A stretch of 64,000 bases of DNA from CAZGAH01 sp964523295 (GTDB lineage: Bacteria > Desulfobacterota > Desulfovibrionia > Desulfovibrionales > Desulfovibrionaceae). This document shows, in pieces, positions 28,521 to 37,730 of this stretch. Below the pieces are notes generated by a model. That model was not told where the DNA came from. It made no database searches and saw only the letters and a program-made list of their open reading frames with translations. The stretch covers positions 17,883-81,882 of the forward strand of contig CAZGAH010000009.1 of NCBI GenBank assembly GCA_964523295.1, given 5' to 3'. A program made the translations under genes and the position numbers. Numbering within the stretch: the stretch's first letter is position 1; each line of letters starts with the position of its first letter.

Positions 28521-28832
28521 CTACGCGACCTTGTCTATCCAGGACAGCGCGGCCGCCACGGTCGGGAAACCGATCGTGCTGGTCAGGGCGATCACGGCGT
28601 GGCGTACTTCTTCAGGCGTGGCTCCGGCTTCGAGCGCGCGCCTGACATGGCTGAGCGTCGCCCCTTCCGAGCGCTGAGCAGCCGCGGCAGCCAGCTGGAT
28701 CAGTTGCACGGTCTTGGCGTCCAACGGACCGGCAGCCTGCACGGCGCGCCCCAGATTCTCCACGGCTTGAATATAGTCGGGATGTTTTTCGAGCAACGAC
28801 GCGTAATGCTTGGGCTTTTTATCTTCCGACAT
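28521..28832 (-). CDS. carboxymuconolactone decarboxylase family protein without the CxxC
   Basis: 103 residues, an AhpD/CMD-like all-helical protein (KTVQLIQLAAAAAQRSEGAT, then LSHVRRALEAGATPEEV and HAVIALTSTIGFPTVAAAL). The peroxidase-type members have a CxxC in the helix before the conserved His; here the segment is EGATLSHVRRA with no Cys, so thiol peroxidase activity is not expected. ATG 28832 follows GGAG. It has its own promoter candidate (28910-28936) and may be the first gene of the transcript that continues into the binding lipoprotein 166 bp downstream. Confidence 0.8.
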   Translation of the reverse strand: MSEDKKPKHYASLLEKHPDYIQAVENLGRAVQAAGPLDAKTVQLIQLAAAAAQRSEGATLSHVRRALEAGATPEEVRHAVIALTSTIGFPTVAAALSWIDKVA

Positions 28833-28909
28833 GACGTTTTCTCCATCGTTTTTTTGCAGGTTCACCCGATCGCCAGCCAACGGAAACGGATAGCTGAGCG
28901 AATACGGTT

Positions 28910-28936
28910 ATTATATCCTGAAAGTCGCTGCGTCAA
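28910..28936 (-). promoter_or_regulatory. sigma-70-type promoter of the CMD-family gene
   Basis: On the minus strand TTGACG is followed after 15 bp by a perfect TATAAT. The short spacer is a weakness. It lies about 80 bp upstream of the CMD-family start. Confidence 0.5.
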
Positions 28937-29014
28937 CAAGCTGAATTTTCCTGACTCCTGGTCTCCTGTGTGTCGTTGCCGGCTGCCAGGCCCTCAGGCC
29001 GCGTGGGAAGGTGG

Positions 29015-29506
29015 CTACGGGCAACTCAGCAGCCGCAACTGATAGGCGGTGAGGTACCACATCAACAGCCCGGTGGGGCGGTCGAAATCCTTGATGTCCA
29101 GGCGGAGCAACCCGCCGTTTTCGATGTTCAGGGCGACCCTGGCGTTCGCGGCGACGCAGCGGGAAACCACTTCTCCCAGCAGGGGCAGATGGCTGACGAT
29201 CAAGACACGGGGGCAGTCTTCGAAGCGATGCAAATATTCCAGCAGTGCCTGCGGCGCGGCCATGGGCTTGAGCGTATCGGTGCGGGCGATGTGCTTTTCC
29301 GGGTAGTCCAGGATGCGGGCGATGATGCCGGCGGTTTGCCACGCCCGGGTCTTCGGACTGGATACAATGGCGTCAAAGCTCAGACCCAGGCGGCGAATGC
29401 CGTTGGCGCACCATTCGATCTGTTCGCAGCCCAACTGGCTCAAAGGCTGATCCGGATCAAGCTCCTTGGAGAGGCAGACCCCGTGCTGCATGGCGTAGAG
29501 TTCCAT
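29015..29506 (-). CDS. SixA-like phosphohistidine phosphatase (histidine phosphatase superfamily)
   Basis: 163 residues. It opens with ELYAMQHGV; the catalytic His follows Q rather than the usual R of the RHG motif, a variant also seen among SixA-like proteins. Other expected elements are present: IVSSPKTRAWQTAGI, the LIVSHLPLLGEV motif with the second catalytic His, and the small size without an insert. SixA removes phosphate from histidine in phosphorelay or PTS proteins. ATG 29506 follows AAGGAG. It lies 55 bp after recN in the same direction. Confidence 0.8.
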   Translation of the reverse strand: MELYAMQHGVCLSKELDPDQPLSQLGCEQIEWCANGIRRLGLSFDAIVSSPKTRAWQTAGIIARILDYPEKHIARTDTLKPMAAPQALLEYLHRFEDCPRVLIVSHLPLLGEVVSRCVAANARVALNIENGGLLRLDIKDFDRPTGLLMWYLTAYQLRLLSCP

Positions 29507-29561
29507 GGGCGGCTCCTTATACGTGGTGAGGCCTCGGCGAAGAACGGTCCTCAGCCGGCCG

Positions 29562-31169
29562 TCAGAGGTCCTTGAGTTTCCGGGCCAGGGCCGCACCTTG
29601 TTCGCCGCCTCCGGCCATGCGGGTCAGCTCGTCGACGATATCGTCGTCGTACAGCCTGGCGCAGCGCGTATAGGTCTGCCCATCCAGCACTTCCTTGCGG
29701 ACCTGGAAATGCCGGTCCGCCAAGGCCGCGAGCTGAGGCCAGTGGGTGATGAGAATGATCTGCCGCGCGGCGGCCAGGGCCTGAAGCCGCTCCCCGACCC
29801 GGTTCAGGGTGATGCCGCCAACGCCGGCATCGACCTCGTCGAACAGCAGCGCTGCCTGATCGGAGCGATTGGTCGTCGACACCAGGGCGAGCAGAAATCG
29901 CGAGAGTTCGCCGCCGGAGGCGATCTTGTCCAGGGGTTGGGGCGGCTGGCCCGGGTTGGGCTGCCAGAGAAAACGGGCGCGCTCGTCCACTAGCTCAGGC
30001 CGGCCGGGAAAGAGTTCCTGCGGCTGAAACTGGCAGAGCACGCGCACGTGCTCGGAAAAACCCAATGCCCGGAGTTCCTGCTCCAGGGCGCCGCACAGTC
30101 GCTCGGCAGCATCGCGGCGTACCTGCGTGCAGGTTGCCAGGACGTCCGCCAGTTCCGCCGCGAGCGCGACCTCGGCCTTGTTCAGCCGGGCGATATCCAG
30201 ACCGCTGGAATCCAGGAACGAGAGATGGGACTCCAGCTCCTGCTGCAATTCGATGATCGCGTCGAGCGGCCGGTTGAGCCGGCGTTTCAGCTGTGACAAT
30301 TCCCAGAGCCGGGCCTCAATCTTTTCCAGGCCCGCGGCGTCCTGACTCCCGGGTCGCAGACGTCGCAGGCGAGCGTCCAGTTCCTGCAGCCGGAGACGAA
30401 AATCGGCGAATGCGGGGATATCGGCCGCGAATTCCGGGAGCGCTCGGGCCAGGTGTTCCATTTCCCGGGTCAGGCGACCGAAGCCGTCGATCAGGCCGGC
30501 TTCCGACGTGTGTAATAACTCCAGCGCGGCGTTGGCTGCCTCGCCGGCGCGCGCCTGCTCGCGCAGCTCCAGCTTGCGGGCCTCCAGCTCGGACTCCTCG
30601 CCGGGCCGTGGTGCGACTTTCTCGATTTCCTTGCGCTGGTATTCGAGGTAGTCGCGCTTTTCGGCAATGGCCGTACGCCGGGCCTCGAGTTCCTGTCGCT
30701 CCGCATCCAGGGTCTTCAGCTCGCGCAGCAGCCGGTCGCGATCCTGAAGCAAATCGTCCCTGCCCATGCTGTCGTCCAGCACGCGCGCCTGATAGGACGG
30801 CTGCAGCAGCCGCTGCTGTCCGTGCTGACTGGCATGGACGATCAGACCCGGTCGCAGGGCCTTGAGGCTCTCCTGCGAGGCCAGGGCGTCGTTGATGAAC
30901 AACCGGCTGCGTCCGGTTTCCGCCACGAGTTCGCGCCGGAAGGCATACTCGCCCTCGGGCAGGACGAACAGCGCTTCGACCAGGGCCTTTTCCTCGCCCG
31001 GACGGACCATGTCGGTTGCCAGCCGCTCCCCGGTGAGAAAATTGACGGCCTTGAGGATAAAACTCTTGCCCGCGCCGGTTTCACCGCTGAGCACGTTCAA
31101 CCCCGGGGCGAATTCGAGGGCCATGTCGTCGATCAGGGCCAGGTTGCGGATGCGCAGGTATTCAAGCAT
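29562..31169 (-). CDS. recN: DNA repair protein RecN
   Basis: 535 residues, an SMC-like ATPase for double-strand-break repair. N-terminal LRIRNLALIDDMALEF and Walker A GETGAGKS (about 29-36); central coiled coils (about 150-360); C-terminal signature ASGGELSR, Walker B ALLFDEVDAGVGG and D/H-loops (LITHWPQLAALAD). RecN proteins are usually about 550 residues, so it is full length. The start at 31169 overlaps the end of the glycosyltransferase gene by 8 bp, so translation is coupled. Confidence 0.92.
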   Translation of the reverse strand: MLEYLRIRNLALIDDMALEFAPGLNVLSGETGAGKSFILKAVNFLTGERLATDMVRPGEEKALVEALFVLPEGEYAFRRELVAETGRSRLFINDALASQESLKALRPGLIVHASQHGQQRLLQPSYQARVLDDSMGRDDLLQDRDRLLRELKTLDAERQELEARRTAIAEKRDYLEYQRKEIEKVAPRPGEESELEARKLELREQARAGEAANAALELLHTSEAGLIDGFGRLTREMEHLARALPEFAADIPAFADFRLRLQELDARLRRLRPGSQDAAGLEKIEARLWELSQLKRRLNRPLDAIIELQQELESHLSFLDSSGLDIARLNKAEVALAAELADVLATCTQVRRDAAERLCGALEQELRALGFSEHVRVLCQFQPQELFPGRPELVDERARFLWQPNPGQPPQPLDKIASGGELSRFLLALVSTTNRSDQAALLFDEVDAGVGGITLNRVGERLQALAAARQIILITHWPQLAALADRHFQVRKEVLDGQTYTRCARLYDDDIVDELTRMAGGGEQGAALARKLKDL

Positions 31170-32844
31170 GGGTTTCGTCCGCCACTGCCGTCGCAGGGCT
31201 GGTCTGGCTGGCGTGGGCCATGGCCCGGATGACCCGCAGAACGCTCCCGCCGGGGTCCAGGCCCTTCAGCACGCGCAGGCAGGCCGTCGTCTTGTTCTGG
31301 CTCAAGGCAGTATTCCAGGCCACGGTGATTTCCTCCAGCCCCTGTTGTAGCCTGAAAGCCTTGAGGTTTACCAGTCCCAGCGTCAGCCCCAGTCGCCAGT
31401 TTTTTCGCTGATGCAGCGAAAGCTCGGACAGCAGACCGAGGCGGTACCACTCGCCGCCGGTAATGCGCGCGTAGATGGCGTCGATCTGTCGCAGCAGGTC
31501 CTGGTTGCCCGGGTCGTACTGCAGGGCGAGATAGAGGCAGTCCAGGGCGGTGTCCGGCAGATGATTGAGCGGATCGAATGAAGTTCCCGGCGCGACAAAC
31601 ACATGCTCGTGGGCAAGTTCCCGAGCCCAGAGCCGGCACAGCTGTAGCGGCGTCTCCGGACGGTCCAGGACCTCGGGACCGCGGGTGCGCTGATAGCGGT
31701 ACCACGGCTGCCGGGCCAGATTGAAGTCCTTGAACAGGAGCGCGCCCGTGGAACAGGCCAGATTGAGTTCCAGATCGGTCGAATACTCCTCGGACAGGGC
31801 AATGCGAGAGGAGAGTTCCCGGAATGCCGCCTCGTCGCGCTGCCAGGCCAGAACGCCGAGCCGCGCAGCCAGGACCTCGGACGTGGGAGGCAAACGACGC
31901 AGCATGACCTCGAGATGATCCAGGGGAAAGGCATTCCGGCCGGCCCGACGCATGGCCCAGATGCAGAGCCAGAGCGCCGTTGCGGCCTCGATGCCGCGTG
32001 CGCCCGCGCTGCCGAGCTGCCCGGCGAATTCCAGCACCGTTTTCGCCCGGTGGATGGGGAGATGTTCGCGATTGATACGCTCCCAGGCCGCCCGGGCCTT
32101 GCGCTCGGCCAGCTCCGGCCGCGCCAGGAAATGATCGAGCAGTTCCTTGAGTTCGAGCACGTTGCCGTAGGTTTGAATCTCTTTGCCGGGCGCGAAAAGA
32201 ACGTCCTGGTCCGGCCCTATGGCCTGGCTGAAGGGCAGGCAACCGCAGGAGGCCGTTTCCAACAGCCGGAAATTGACCTCGCCCATGATCGATTCGTTGG
32301 GCGCCAGGCGGGTCTGGCAGTAGATATCGAGCATTTCGGCCAGAGAAACGTCCTGGACGATGCGCGCCTGGTACTGCGTCTGCAGAAACTCCGCCAGCCA
32401 CTGGCGCAAAGGCCGGTAGGTGGTGATCCTGCCGACGAAGGACACCGGACAGGTTCTTTCGGCGTGCGGACGCCAGGGCCGGATCATGCCGAAATGGGGC
32501 AGCCTGAGCAACGGCGGATGCGGAAAGCGGATACGCTCGAACAGGCTGATGTGCGGCGTCATGATGCCGTCGAACAGCCGGATGTAGTAGGCGTGCCAGA
32601 ACAGGTTGAGGTGCGTGTCCAGTGACCAGAAAATTTTCGGGCAGTCGAAGGCGTCGAGCGATTCCAGCAACACGCGCGGCCCCAGCGACTCCTCCTGAAA
32701 AATAAGCTCCGGAACAAAACCCCGACGGCCGAGGTATTCCTCGACATCGAGCACGGGATGAGGCTCCGGCGGAGGAAACATCACGTCGTGCCCGAGCGAC
32801 GCCAAGGCGCTGCCGATACCGGGTGACAGGGCAAATATTTTCAT
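31162..32844 (-). CDS. CgeB-like glycosyltransferase with C-terminal helical repeat region
   Basis: 560 residues, cytoplasmic. The first 290 residues match the CgeB/DUF3880-type glycosyltransferase family: CPKIFWSLDTHLN, VSFVGRITTYRPLRQWL, NESIMGEVNFRLLETASCGCLPF and the GKEIQTYGNVLELKELL tail. The second half is helical, with repeated features such as TALDCLYLALQYDPGNQDL, and may be TPR-like. Such proteins glycosylate surface structures, sometimes flagellin, in deltaproteobacteria. ATG 32844 opens MKIFALSPGIGSALASLGHDV. It overlaps recN by 8 bp, an odd partner. Confidence 0.75.
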   Translation of the reverse strand: MKIFALSPGIGSALASLGHDVMFPPPEPHPVLDVEEYLGRRGFVPELIFQEESLGPRVLLESLDAFDCPKIFWSLDTHLNLFWHAYYIRLFDGIMTPHISLFERIRFPHPPLLRLPHFGMIRPWRPHAERTCPVSFVGRITTYRPLRQWLAEFLQTQYQARIVQDVSLAEMLDIYCQTRLAPNESIMGEVNFRLLETASCGCLPFSQAIGPDQDVLFAPGKEIQTYGNVLELKELLDHFLARPELAERKARAAWERINREHLPIHRAKTVLEFAGQLGSAGARGIEAATALWLCIWAMRRAGRNAFPLDHLEVMLRRLPPTSEVLAARLGVLAWQRDEAAFRELSSRIALSEEYSTDLELNLACSTGALLFKDFNLARQPWYRYQRTRGPEVLDRPETPLQLCRLWARELAHEHVFVAPGTSFDPLNHLPDTALDCLYLALQYDPGNQDLLRQIDAIYARITGGEWYRLGLLSELSLHQRKNWRLGLTLGLVNLKAFRLQQGLEEITVAWNTALSQNKTTACLRVLKGLDPGGSVLRVIRAMAHASQTSPATAVADETHA

Positions 32845-33117
32845 CTGCGCGTTGCCGTCCCCGCAGGGGAACGCTCGTGTCGGGCCTTCGAGAAAAGGAA
32901 ACGGGTCAAGATCGCCACAAGAAAAACTGTAATCCCTTCGCTGTCGCCGGTCAATCAGTCGACTGAGTTCTTCGGAGCGACCGAGGGTCTTGTGAATGGA
33001 GACCTCAGCTCATACGCCCCTTTCCTTGAACAAGAACACGGTGAATTGCATCGGCCTCCAACAGTCCCGTTGGCGGAGCGCTGAAGACAGCAGACCGTAC
33101 TCTGCGCAGCTGGATGC

Positions 33118-33732
33118 TCACGGGATGACGGCGCCTCCGCACAAGGAAAGTATCGTATTGACAAAGGCCTTCAGCTCAGCGCACTGGCTGATGGATACGG
33201 AGAGATCAACTTCCCGGAGAATCCGCCCCGCATCGCGCGGTTTGACATAGCTGTCCCGACAACGACCAATTTCATAGATTTCTTTGAGACGAACAGCGGG
33301 CGGCCTGGTGTGATTCACCGCTTCAGGATTTGCGGCAGGGGCCGTCTTGTTATGGCCGGCCAATTTCTGAATCGTCGACCAATAAGGCAATAACCAGGCC
33401 TCAAAGTCATATTGAGCCGCATGTGGATGAAACCGCGGCTCATTTTCGACCCAGGTCCGCATCTTGGCCTTCGCATCGGCGGCATCCTTAAAATCGGGAG
33501 GGTTGGCCCCGGTATATACATCTGTCAAGGCCAGAACATGATCCGCCGCATTCCTGCCTTTGAACAGATTTATTACCACGCATCTCAGTTTATCTTCTTT
33601 GGGAATGCGCCCGTCGTACGGGACCGGATCGAGTTTCGGCATCGTGCCCGGAAGGCGGTTCTTCAAATATTCCCGCAAGTGAGGCATGAATGCTTTCTCT
33701 GTTCTCCCCTCCACGATGATGGATATCTTCAT
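33118..33732 (-). CDS. DUF4276 family protein (TOPRIM-like), partner of the ATPase
   Basis: 204 residues. The opening MKISIIVEGRTEKAFMPHL is the hallmark of DUF4276, considered distantly TOPRIM-like with the Glu of VEGRTE as a metal ligand; a second acidic site may be ALTDVYTG. The HAAQYDFEAWLLPY segment is also conserved in the family. TOPRIM proteins of this kind are often nucleases acting with an ABC/AAA-type ATPase. ATG 33732 overlaps the ATPase stop by 4 bp. Lower G+C and codon use than its neighbours suggest acquisition. Confidence 0.75.
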   Translation of the reverse strand: MKISIIVEGRTEKAFMPHLREYLKNRLPGTMPKLDPVPYDGRIPKEDKLRCVVINLFKGRNAADHVLALTDVYTGANPPDFKDAADAKAKMRTWVENEPRFHPHAAQYDFEAWLLPYWSTIQKLAGHNKTAPAANPEAVNHTRPPAVRLKEIYEIGRCRDSYVKPRDAGRILREVDLSVSISQCAELKAFVNTILSLCGGAVIP

Positions 33733-34877
33733 GATCGCCCTCCTAGCCGACCCATTCTCCAGACTTCATCCAGGCTGTAGTCGGCAAGCCATTCATCCAG
33801 ATCCATCGAGTCCGCCCAGGTCGCCTTTGCGCAACCGTCTTCTTCAATGTCCATCACCACGACTTCTCGGGGCTCCAGGAACCGGACGAATCGGTCGGAA
33901 TGGGTGGCTACGACGAGTTGTGTCCGTTTGGCTGCCTCGCGCATCAGATCCGCCAACAGGCTCAGCAGTTCAGGATGCAGGCTGACCTCGGGCTCGTCGA
34001 TCATGGTGATGGTGGAAAGATGCGGGCTTTGCAGTAAAGCGATGAGCCATAGGACCCGAAGCGTTCCTTCCGAGAGTTCGTTCATGTAGATGGGCTTGCT
34101 GAATTTCCTGTCTTTCCAGGTCATCGCGAGCATCCCGGCCGCGACCGGCGGGAAATTCAACGCTTCGAAGTCCGGGAACGCAGTCCTCAATGCGTCCAGA
34201 ATACCCTCAAAACGATCACTATCGCCCTCGCGCAGGGAATAGAGATAGGGCACCAGGTCTGCACCGTCATGTCCCGGCAACGTGGCAGGTTTCATAATCT
34301 GCGGCATTTTCACCGGCGCACGGGGACCGACGTCCAGCACATGGTATCGTGTGGCGGTTGAGAGCACGCGACGGAGTTCCTCAGGCTGGCGAAACATCTT
34401 CGGCACTTGAGACAGCGAGGTCTCCAAGGGATTATATCCCCACTCCGGTCTCACCAGACGCCGCTCGTCCGTCTCGTAATAGCGGATATCACCGTCATAC
34501 GAATCAACATGAAGAAACGGTTCGGAAAAGCCCGGCCTCTGCTGGGAGAGCGACTCACGGGTGATGGCGTATCCCGTGCCCTTGGGGGCGATATGCACTG
34601 CATATTCAAGAGGATTGTGATCGGGGACCGTCATGTCCGCCAGAAAAGAGAGTTCGTCGCTTTTACCGCGGGTCAGCACATTGGCGATGCCGCCGAACTG
34701 CGACAGCACCGGATTCAGATTGCCCGAAGCGGAGGCGGACAAAAGAGACAATGCGTCCAAAAAAGAGGTCTTGCCGACGCCGTTGGCGCCGATGAGCACC
34801 ATAAACGGTCGGATTGGCAGATCAACAGCCCGCAGTCTGCGGAAACCTGATATTTTTATCCGGTTTATCTTGTACAT
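33729..34877 (-). CDS. AAA_21/OLD-type ATPase
   Basis: 382 residues. An SMC/ABC-like ATPase with Walker A IGANGVGKTSFLDAL (about 32-46), signature NELSEGTLRVLWL, Walker B ITMIDEPEVSLHP and the H-loop VVATHSDRFVRFLEP. There is no C-terminal TOPRIM domain; that activity appears to be carried by the separate overlapping DUF4276 gene. Together they look like a split OLD-type nuclease and are candidates for an anti-phage or anti-plasmid module. The start was chosen at ATG 34877 because GGAGGG precedes it; an ATG 11 codons earlier lacks one. Confidence 0.8.
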   Translation of the reverse strand: MYKINRIKISGFRRLRAVDLPIRPFMVLIGANGVGKTSFLDALSLLSASASGNLNPVLSQFGGIANVLTRGKSDELSFLADMTVPDHNPLEYAVHIAPKGTGYAITRESLSQQRPGFSEPFLHVDSYDGDIRYYETDERRLVRPEWGYNPLETSLSQVPKMFRQPEELRRVLSTATRYHVLDVGPRAPVKMPQIMKPATLPGHDGADLVPYLYSLREGDSDRFEGILDALRTAFPDFEALNFPPVAAGMLAMTWKDRKFSKPIYMNELSEGTLRVLWLIALLQSPHLSTITMIDEPEVSLHPELLSLLADLMREAAKRTQLVVATHSDRFVRFLEPREVVVMDIEEDGCAKATWADSMDLDEWLADYSLDEVWRMGRLGGRS

Positions 34878-34945
34878 TTTCCCTCCGGAATGCTCGATTT
34901 CCGCGCGCATCCTGTTATGCCTTTCTGTTTTTTGATGGGGGATTA

Positions 34946-34964
34946 TGCCGCCCTCCTGGCGGCA
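34946..34964 (-). terminator. hairpin after the DxD glycosyltransferase gene
   Basis: A 7-bp perfect stem (TGCCGCC / GGCGGCA, 5-nt loop) begins 1-2 nt after the glycosyltransferase stop on the minus strand. It is followed by TAATCCCCC instead of a T run, so termination may be partial. Confidence 0.35.
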
Positions 34965-34965
34965 A

Positions 34966-35778
34966 TCACGGCGCCGTCTCCTCCGCATCCCGGTCGAAGC
35001 GCCTGAACAACTCCAGCGCGCGGCGGTTGCCCTCGGGCGAGAGCGCAAGCAGGGTTCTGATCAGGGCGCACTCAGAGGCGACGCCTCCGGCCAGGTGCTC
35101 TTCGATGTGTCGGGGCTTGGGGCCGTGAAAATGGAGTATCTTCGCCTGCTCGTGCACGCCCCAATAGGGCTTCCAGTTCCAGAGCGGAGAGAGCTGGTCC
35201 CAGCGACCGCGGAAAAAGGTGTTGAACGCGCCCTGATCATAGGCCTCGAAGCGGGGAAATTCCGCCCGGATATACTCCACGAAGGCGCCGTACTCGTCGC
35301 GCATCCGGGGAACGTGTACGAGCATGACGCCGCTGTTCAGGTAGCTGTAATCCGTGGGCAGAAACTGCGGCGCGCAGGCGAACAACCGGGGCAGAGGCTG
35401 CGGGCCGGCCAGGTCCTCGAGAAAGATGACGTCCACGTCCGTATAGAGCACGAGCCGGTCCTCTTGCTCGATCCGGGGCACCTCTACGCGCAGAAAGGCC
35501 CCCCTGGCCACCGTGCCGTAGGCCTGGTCGCAGCGGCCGGCAGCGATGAGCGGTTCGAGAAAGGCGGCGCGGTGAAACACGACCTTAACCTGATGGTCCT
35601 GAAGCCAGGCCGTGAAGGCGTTCGGGCTGCCGGCGTAGAGGCAGTGAGGCTGCAGGTGCGTATTCCGCAGACACGAGCGCACGGCCGCCCTGGCCATGGC
35701 CTCGAAATCCGGGCCGGCCTCTTCGTTCAACGAAAAATACCACTTGCGCAGGGTGAGGAGGCCAGCGTTGCTGGACAT
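34966..35778 (-). CDS. glycosyltransferase, GT8-like
   Basis: 270 residues, soluble. The DxD-type nucleotide-sugar site is in LVLYTDVDVIFLEDL, about residue 115. Other GT8-like elements follow: YLNSGVMLVHVPRM, YDQGAFNTFFRGRWDQL and the late His in KILHFHGPKPRH. ATG 35778 follows GGAG at 8 nt. It lies 24 bp from the end of the DppC-like permease gene in the same orientation. The acceptor is unknown; it probably contributes to surface polysaccharide. Confidence 0.8.
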   Translation of the reverse strand: MSSNAGLLTLRKWYFSLNEEAGPDFEAMARAAVRSCLRNTHLQPHCLYAGSPNAFTAWLQDHQVKVVFHRAAFLEPLIAAGRCDQAYGTVARGAFLRVEVPRIEQEDRLVLYTDVDVIFLEDLAGPQPLPRLFACAPQFLPTDYSYLNSGVMLVHVPRMRDEYGAFVEYIRAEFPRFEAYDQGAFNTFFRGRWDQLSPLWNWKPYWGVHEQAKILHFHGPKPRHIEEHLAGGVASECALIRTLLALSPEGNRRALELFRRFDRDAEETAP

Positions 35779-35802
35779 GGGCGCTCCGTGGAGGCGCTGC
35801 AC

Positions 35803-36645
35803 TCAGCGCAGCCTGGGATCGAGAAGGTCGCGCAGGCTCTCGCCGAGCAGGTTGTATCCGAGCACGGTGACCAGAATCGCCAGACCGGGAAAGATGGACA
35901 GCCAGGGCGCGACTTCCAGCACCTCTTTGCCCTCCATGAGCATGTTCCCCCAGCTGGGTACGGGCGGCTGCACCCCGAGCCCGAGAAAGCTCAGGGCCGA
36001 CTCGGTCAGAATGGCGCCGGCGACGCCGAGCGTAGCCGAGACCAGCACCGGGGCGATAGCGTTGGGAAGGATGTGCACGAGCAGGATACGCAAGGACCCC
36101 GCTCCGGCGATTTTTGCCGCTATCACGAAATCACGCTCCCGCAGCGACAATGTCTCGGCCCGGACAAGCCGGGCCACGCCCATCCAGGACGTCAGGCCAA
36201 TAACCACCATGATGTTGGTCAGGCTGGGTTCCAGAAAGGCGATGACCGCCAGGATAAGAAAAAATGAGGGAAAACAGAGCATCACGTCCACGCCGCGCAT
36301 CACGATTTCGTCCACCAGCCCGCCGAAGTAGCCGGCCATGAGCCCGAGCGCCAGGCCGATGGCCACGGCCAGCCCCACGGCAACGAAGCCCACCCAGAGC
36401 GAAACCCTGGCGCCGGCGAGCATCCTCGAAAACACGTCCCGACCCAGGGCGTCCGTGCCGAACCAATGCGCCGTCGACGGCGGGGAAAGGAGTCGGTCCA
36501 CGTCCAGCACCGTGGGATCGTACGGAACGATCCAGGGCGCCAGCAGCGCCAGCACGGACATCAGGCCAACGATGGTCACGCCGGCGACGAGCAGCCCGCG
36601 ACGCTGCCAGAAGCCCGGGCGTTCGATCCGGCCCGGCGCGCTCAT
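35803..36645 (-). CDS. oligopeptide/dipeptide ABC transporter permease, DppC type
   Basis: 280 residues with five to six membrane helices. It has the N-terminal family motif HWFGTDALGRDVFSRML and the EAA loop (ERDFVIAAKIAGAGSLRILLVHILPNAIAP) that docks the ATPase; the C-terminus is SFLGLGVQPPVPSWGNML then LLDPRLR. ATG 36645 follows GGGAGG and overlaps the DppB gene by 4 bp. No binding protein or ATPase gene is adjacent, so partners must be elsewhere. Confidence 0.88.
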   Translation of the reverse strand: MSAPGRIERPGFWQRRGLLVAGVTIVGLMSVLALLAPWIVPYDPTVLDVDRLLSPPSTAHWFGTDALGRDVFSRMLAGARVSLWVGFVAVGLAVAIGLALGLMAGYFGGLVDEIVMRGVDVMLCFPSFFLILAVIAFLEPSLTNIMVVIGLTSWMGVARLVRAETLSLRERDFVIAAKIAGAGSLRILLVHILPNAIAPVLVSATLGVAGAILTESALSFLGLGVQPPVPSWGNMLMEGKEVLEVAPWLSIFPGLAILVTVLGYNLLGESLRDLLDPRLR

Positions 36646-37652
36646 CGATCGCCTCCCATGCCCTTGCGGATGCGCGGATCCGCCAGACCGTAACCAAGGT
36701 CGGCCAGCAGATTTCCGGCCAGGGTCAGAATGGCGCCAAGGACCAGGTTGCCCATGATCAGGGGATAGTCGCGGGCCATGACGCCCTGGTAGAAGAGCTG
36801 ACCCAGACCTGGCAGCGCAAAGATGGACTCGATGATCACGCTGCCGCCGATCAGCCCCGGCACGGACAGGCCCAGGATGGTAATGACGGGCAGGAGCGCG
36901 TTGCGCATGGCGTGGTGGAAAATGACCTGGCGCAGCGGCAGCCCCTTGGCCCGGGCCGTGAGAATATAATCCTGGCGCAAGGTCTCGAGCATACTGGCGC
37001 GCATGAAACGCGACATGCCCGCCAGACTGCCGAAGGTGTAGATGAACACGGGCAGGACGAGATGCCGGGCCATGTCGACGATCCGGCCGAAGAAGGACAG
37101 CTGATCGTGATCGAGCGAGGCCAGACCCGAGATGGGCAGAATCGGATAACGGATACCCAGCAGGAGCATGAGCAGCAAGGCCAGCCAGAAGCCGGGCATG
37201 GCGAAGCCGATAAAGACGAACAGCGTGGAAATGCGATCGAACAGCCGGTCCTGCCACCAGGCCGCGGCCACGCCGATGGGGATGCTGATGCACAGCGTGA
37301 GCACCAGCGAGGCGATGTTCATGCCGAAGGTAAGGGGCAGCCGTTCCTTGATCTTATCCCAGACGGGACGATGATCGCCGGACATGGACTGGCCGAAATC
37401 CAGGCGAACGAGGCGCCCGATCCAGCGCAGATATTGCACATGGAGGGGTTGATCCAGACCGTACAGCTTTTCCAGCCTGGCTCTGGCCTCGGCGCCGGCC
37501 ATGGGATTGAGCGTGGTCTGCATGTCCGTCGGCGAACCCGGAGCCAGATGAATGACCCAGAAGCTGACCAGCGTGATGCCCAAAAACACGACACCGACCC
37601 AGACCAGCCTGGTCGTCAGCGTAAGCAGCAAACGCAGGAGACGCGACCTCAC
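36642..37652 (-). CDS. oligopeptide/dipeptide ABC transporter permease, DppB type
   Basis: 336 residues with six membrane helices. Typical elements: WVGVVFLGITLVSFWVIHLAPGSP at the N-terminus, then LDQPLHVQYLRWIGRLVRLDFGQSM, and the EAA loop TARAKGLPLRQVIFHHAMRNALLP. The start is GTG 37652 with GAGGG upstream, placed where the basic residues and first helix begin. It forms the transmembrane heterodimer with the DppC-type protein. The substrate may be a peptide, nickel or a sugar and cannot be read from permeases alone. Confidence 0.88.
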   Translation of the reverse strand: MRSRLLRLLLTLTTRLVWVGVVFLGITLVSFWVIHLAPGSPTDMQTTLNPMAGAEARARLEKLYGLDQPLHVQYLRWIGRLVRLDFGQSMSGDHRPVWDKIKERLPLTFGMNIASLVLTLCISIPIGVAAAWWQDRLFDRISTLFVFIGFAMPGFWLALLLMLLLGIRYPILPISGLASLDHDQLSFFGRIVDMARHLVLPVFIYTFGSLAGMSRFMRASMLETLRQDYILTARAKGLPLRQVIFHHAMRNALLPVITILGLSVPGLIGGSVIIESIFALPGLGQLFYQGVMARDYPLIMGNLVLGAILTLAGNLLADLGYGLADPRIRKGMGGDR

Positions 37653-37730
37653 GGCAAGCCCTCGCTCAGTCCCGGAATGACGCATTCGCGGAGCGCAATG
37701 CAACCAGTCCGCTCATTGAATCAAACCGAA

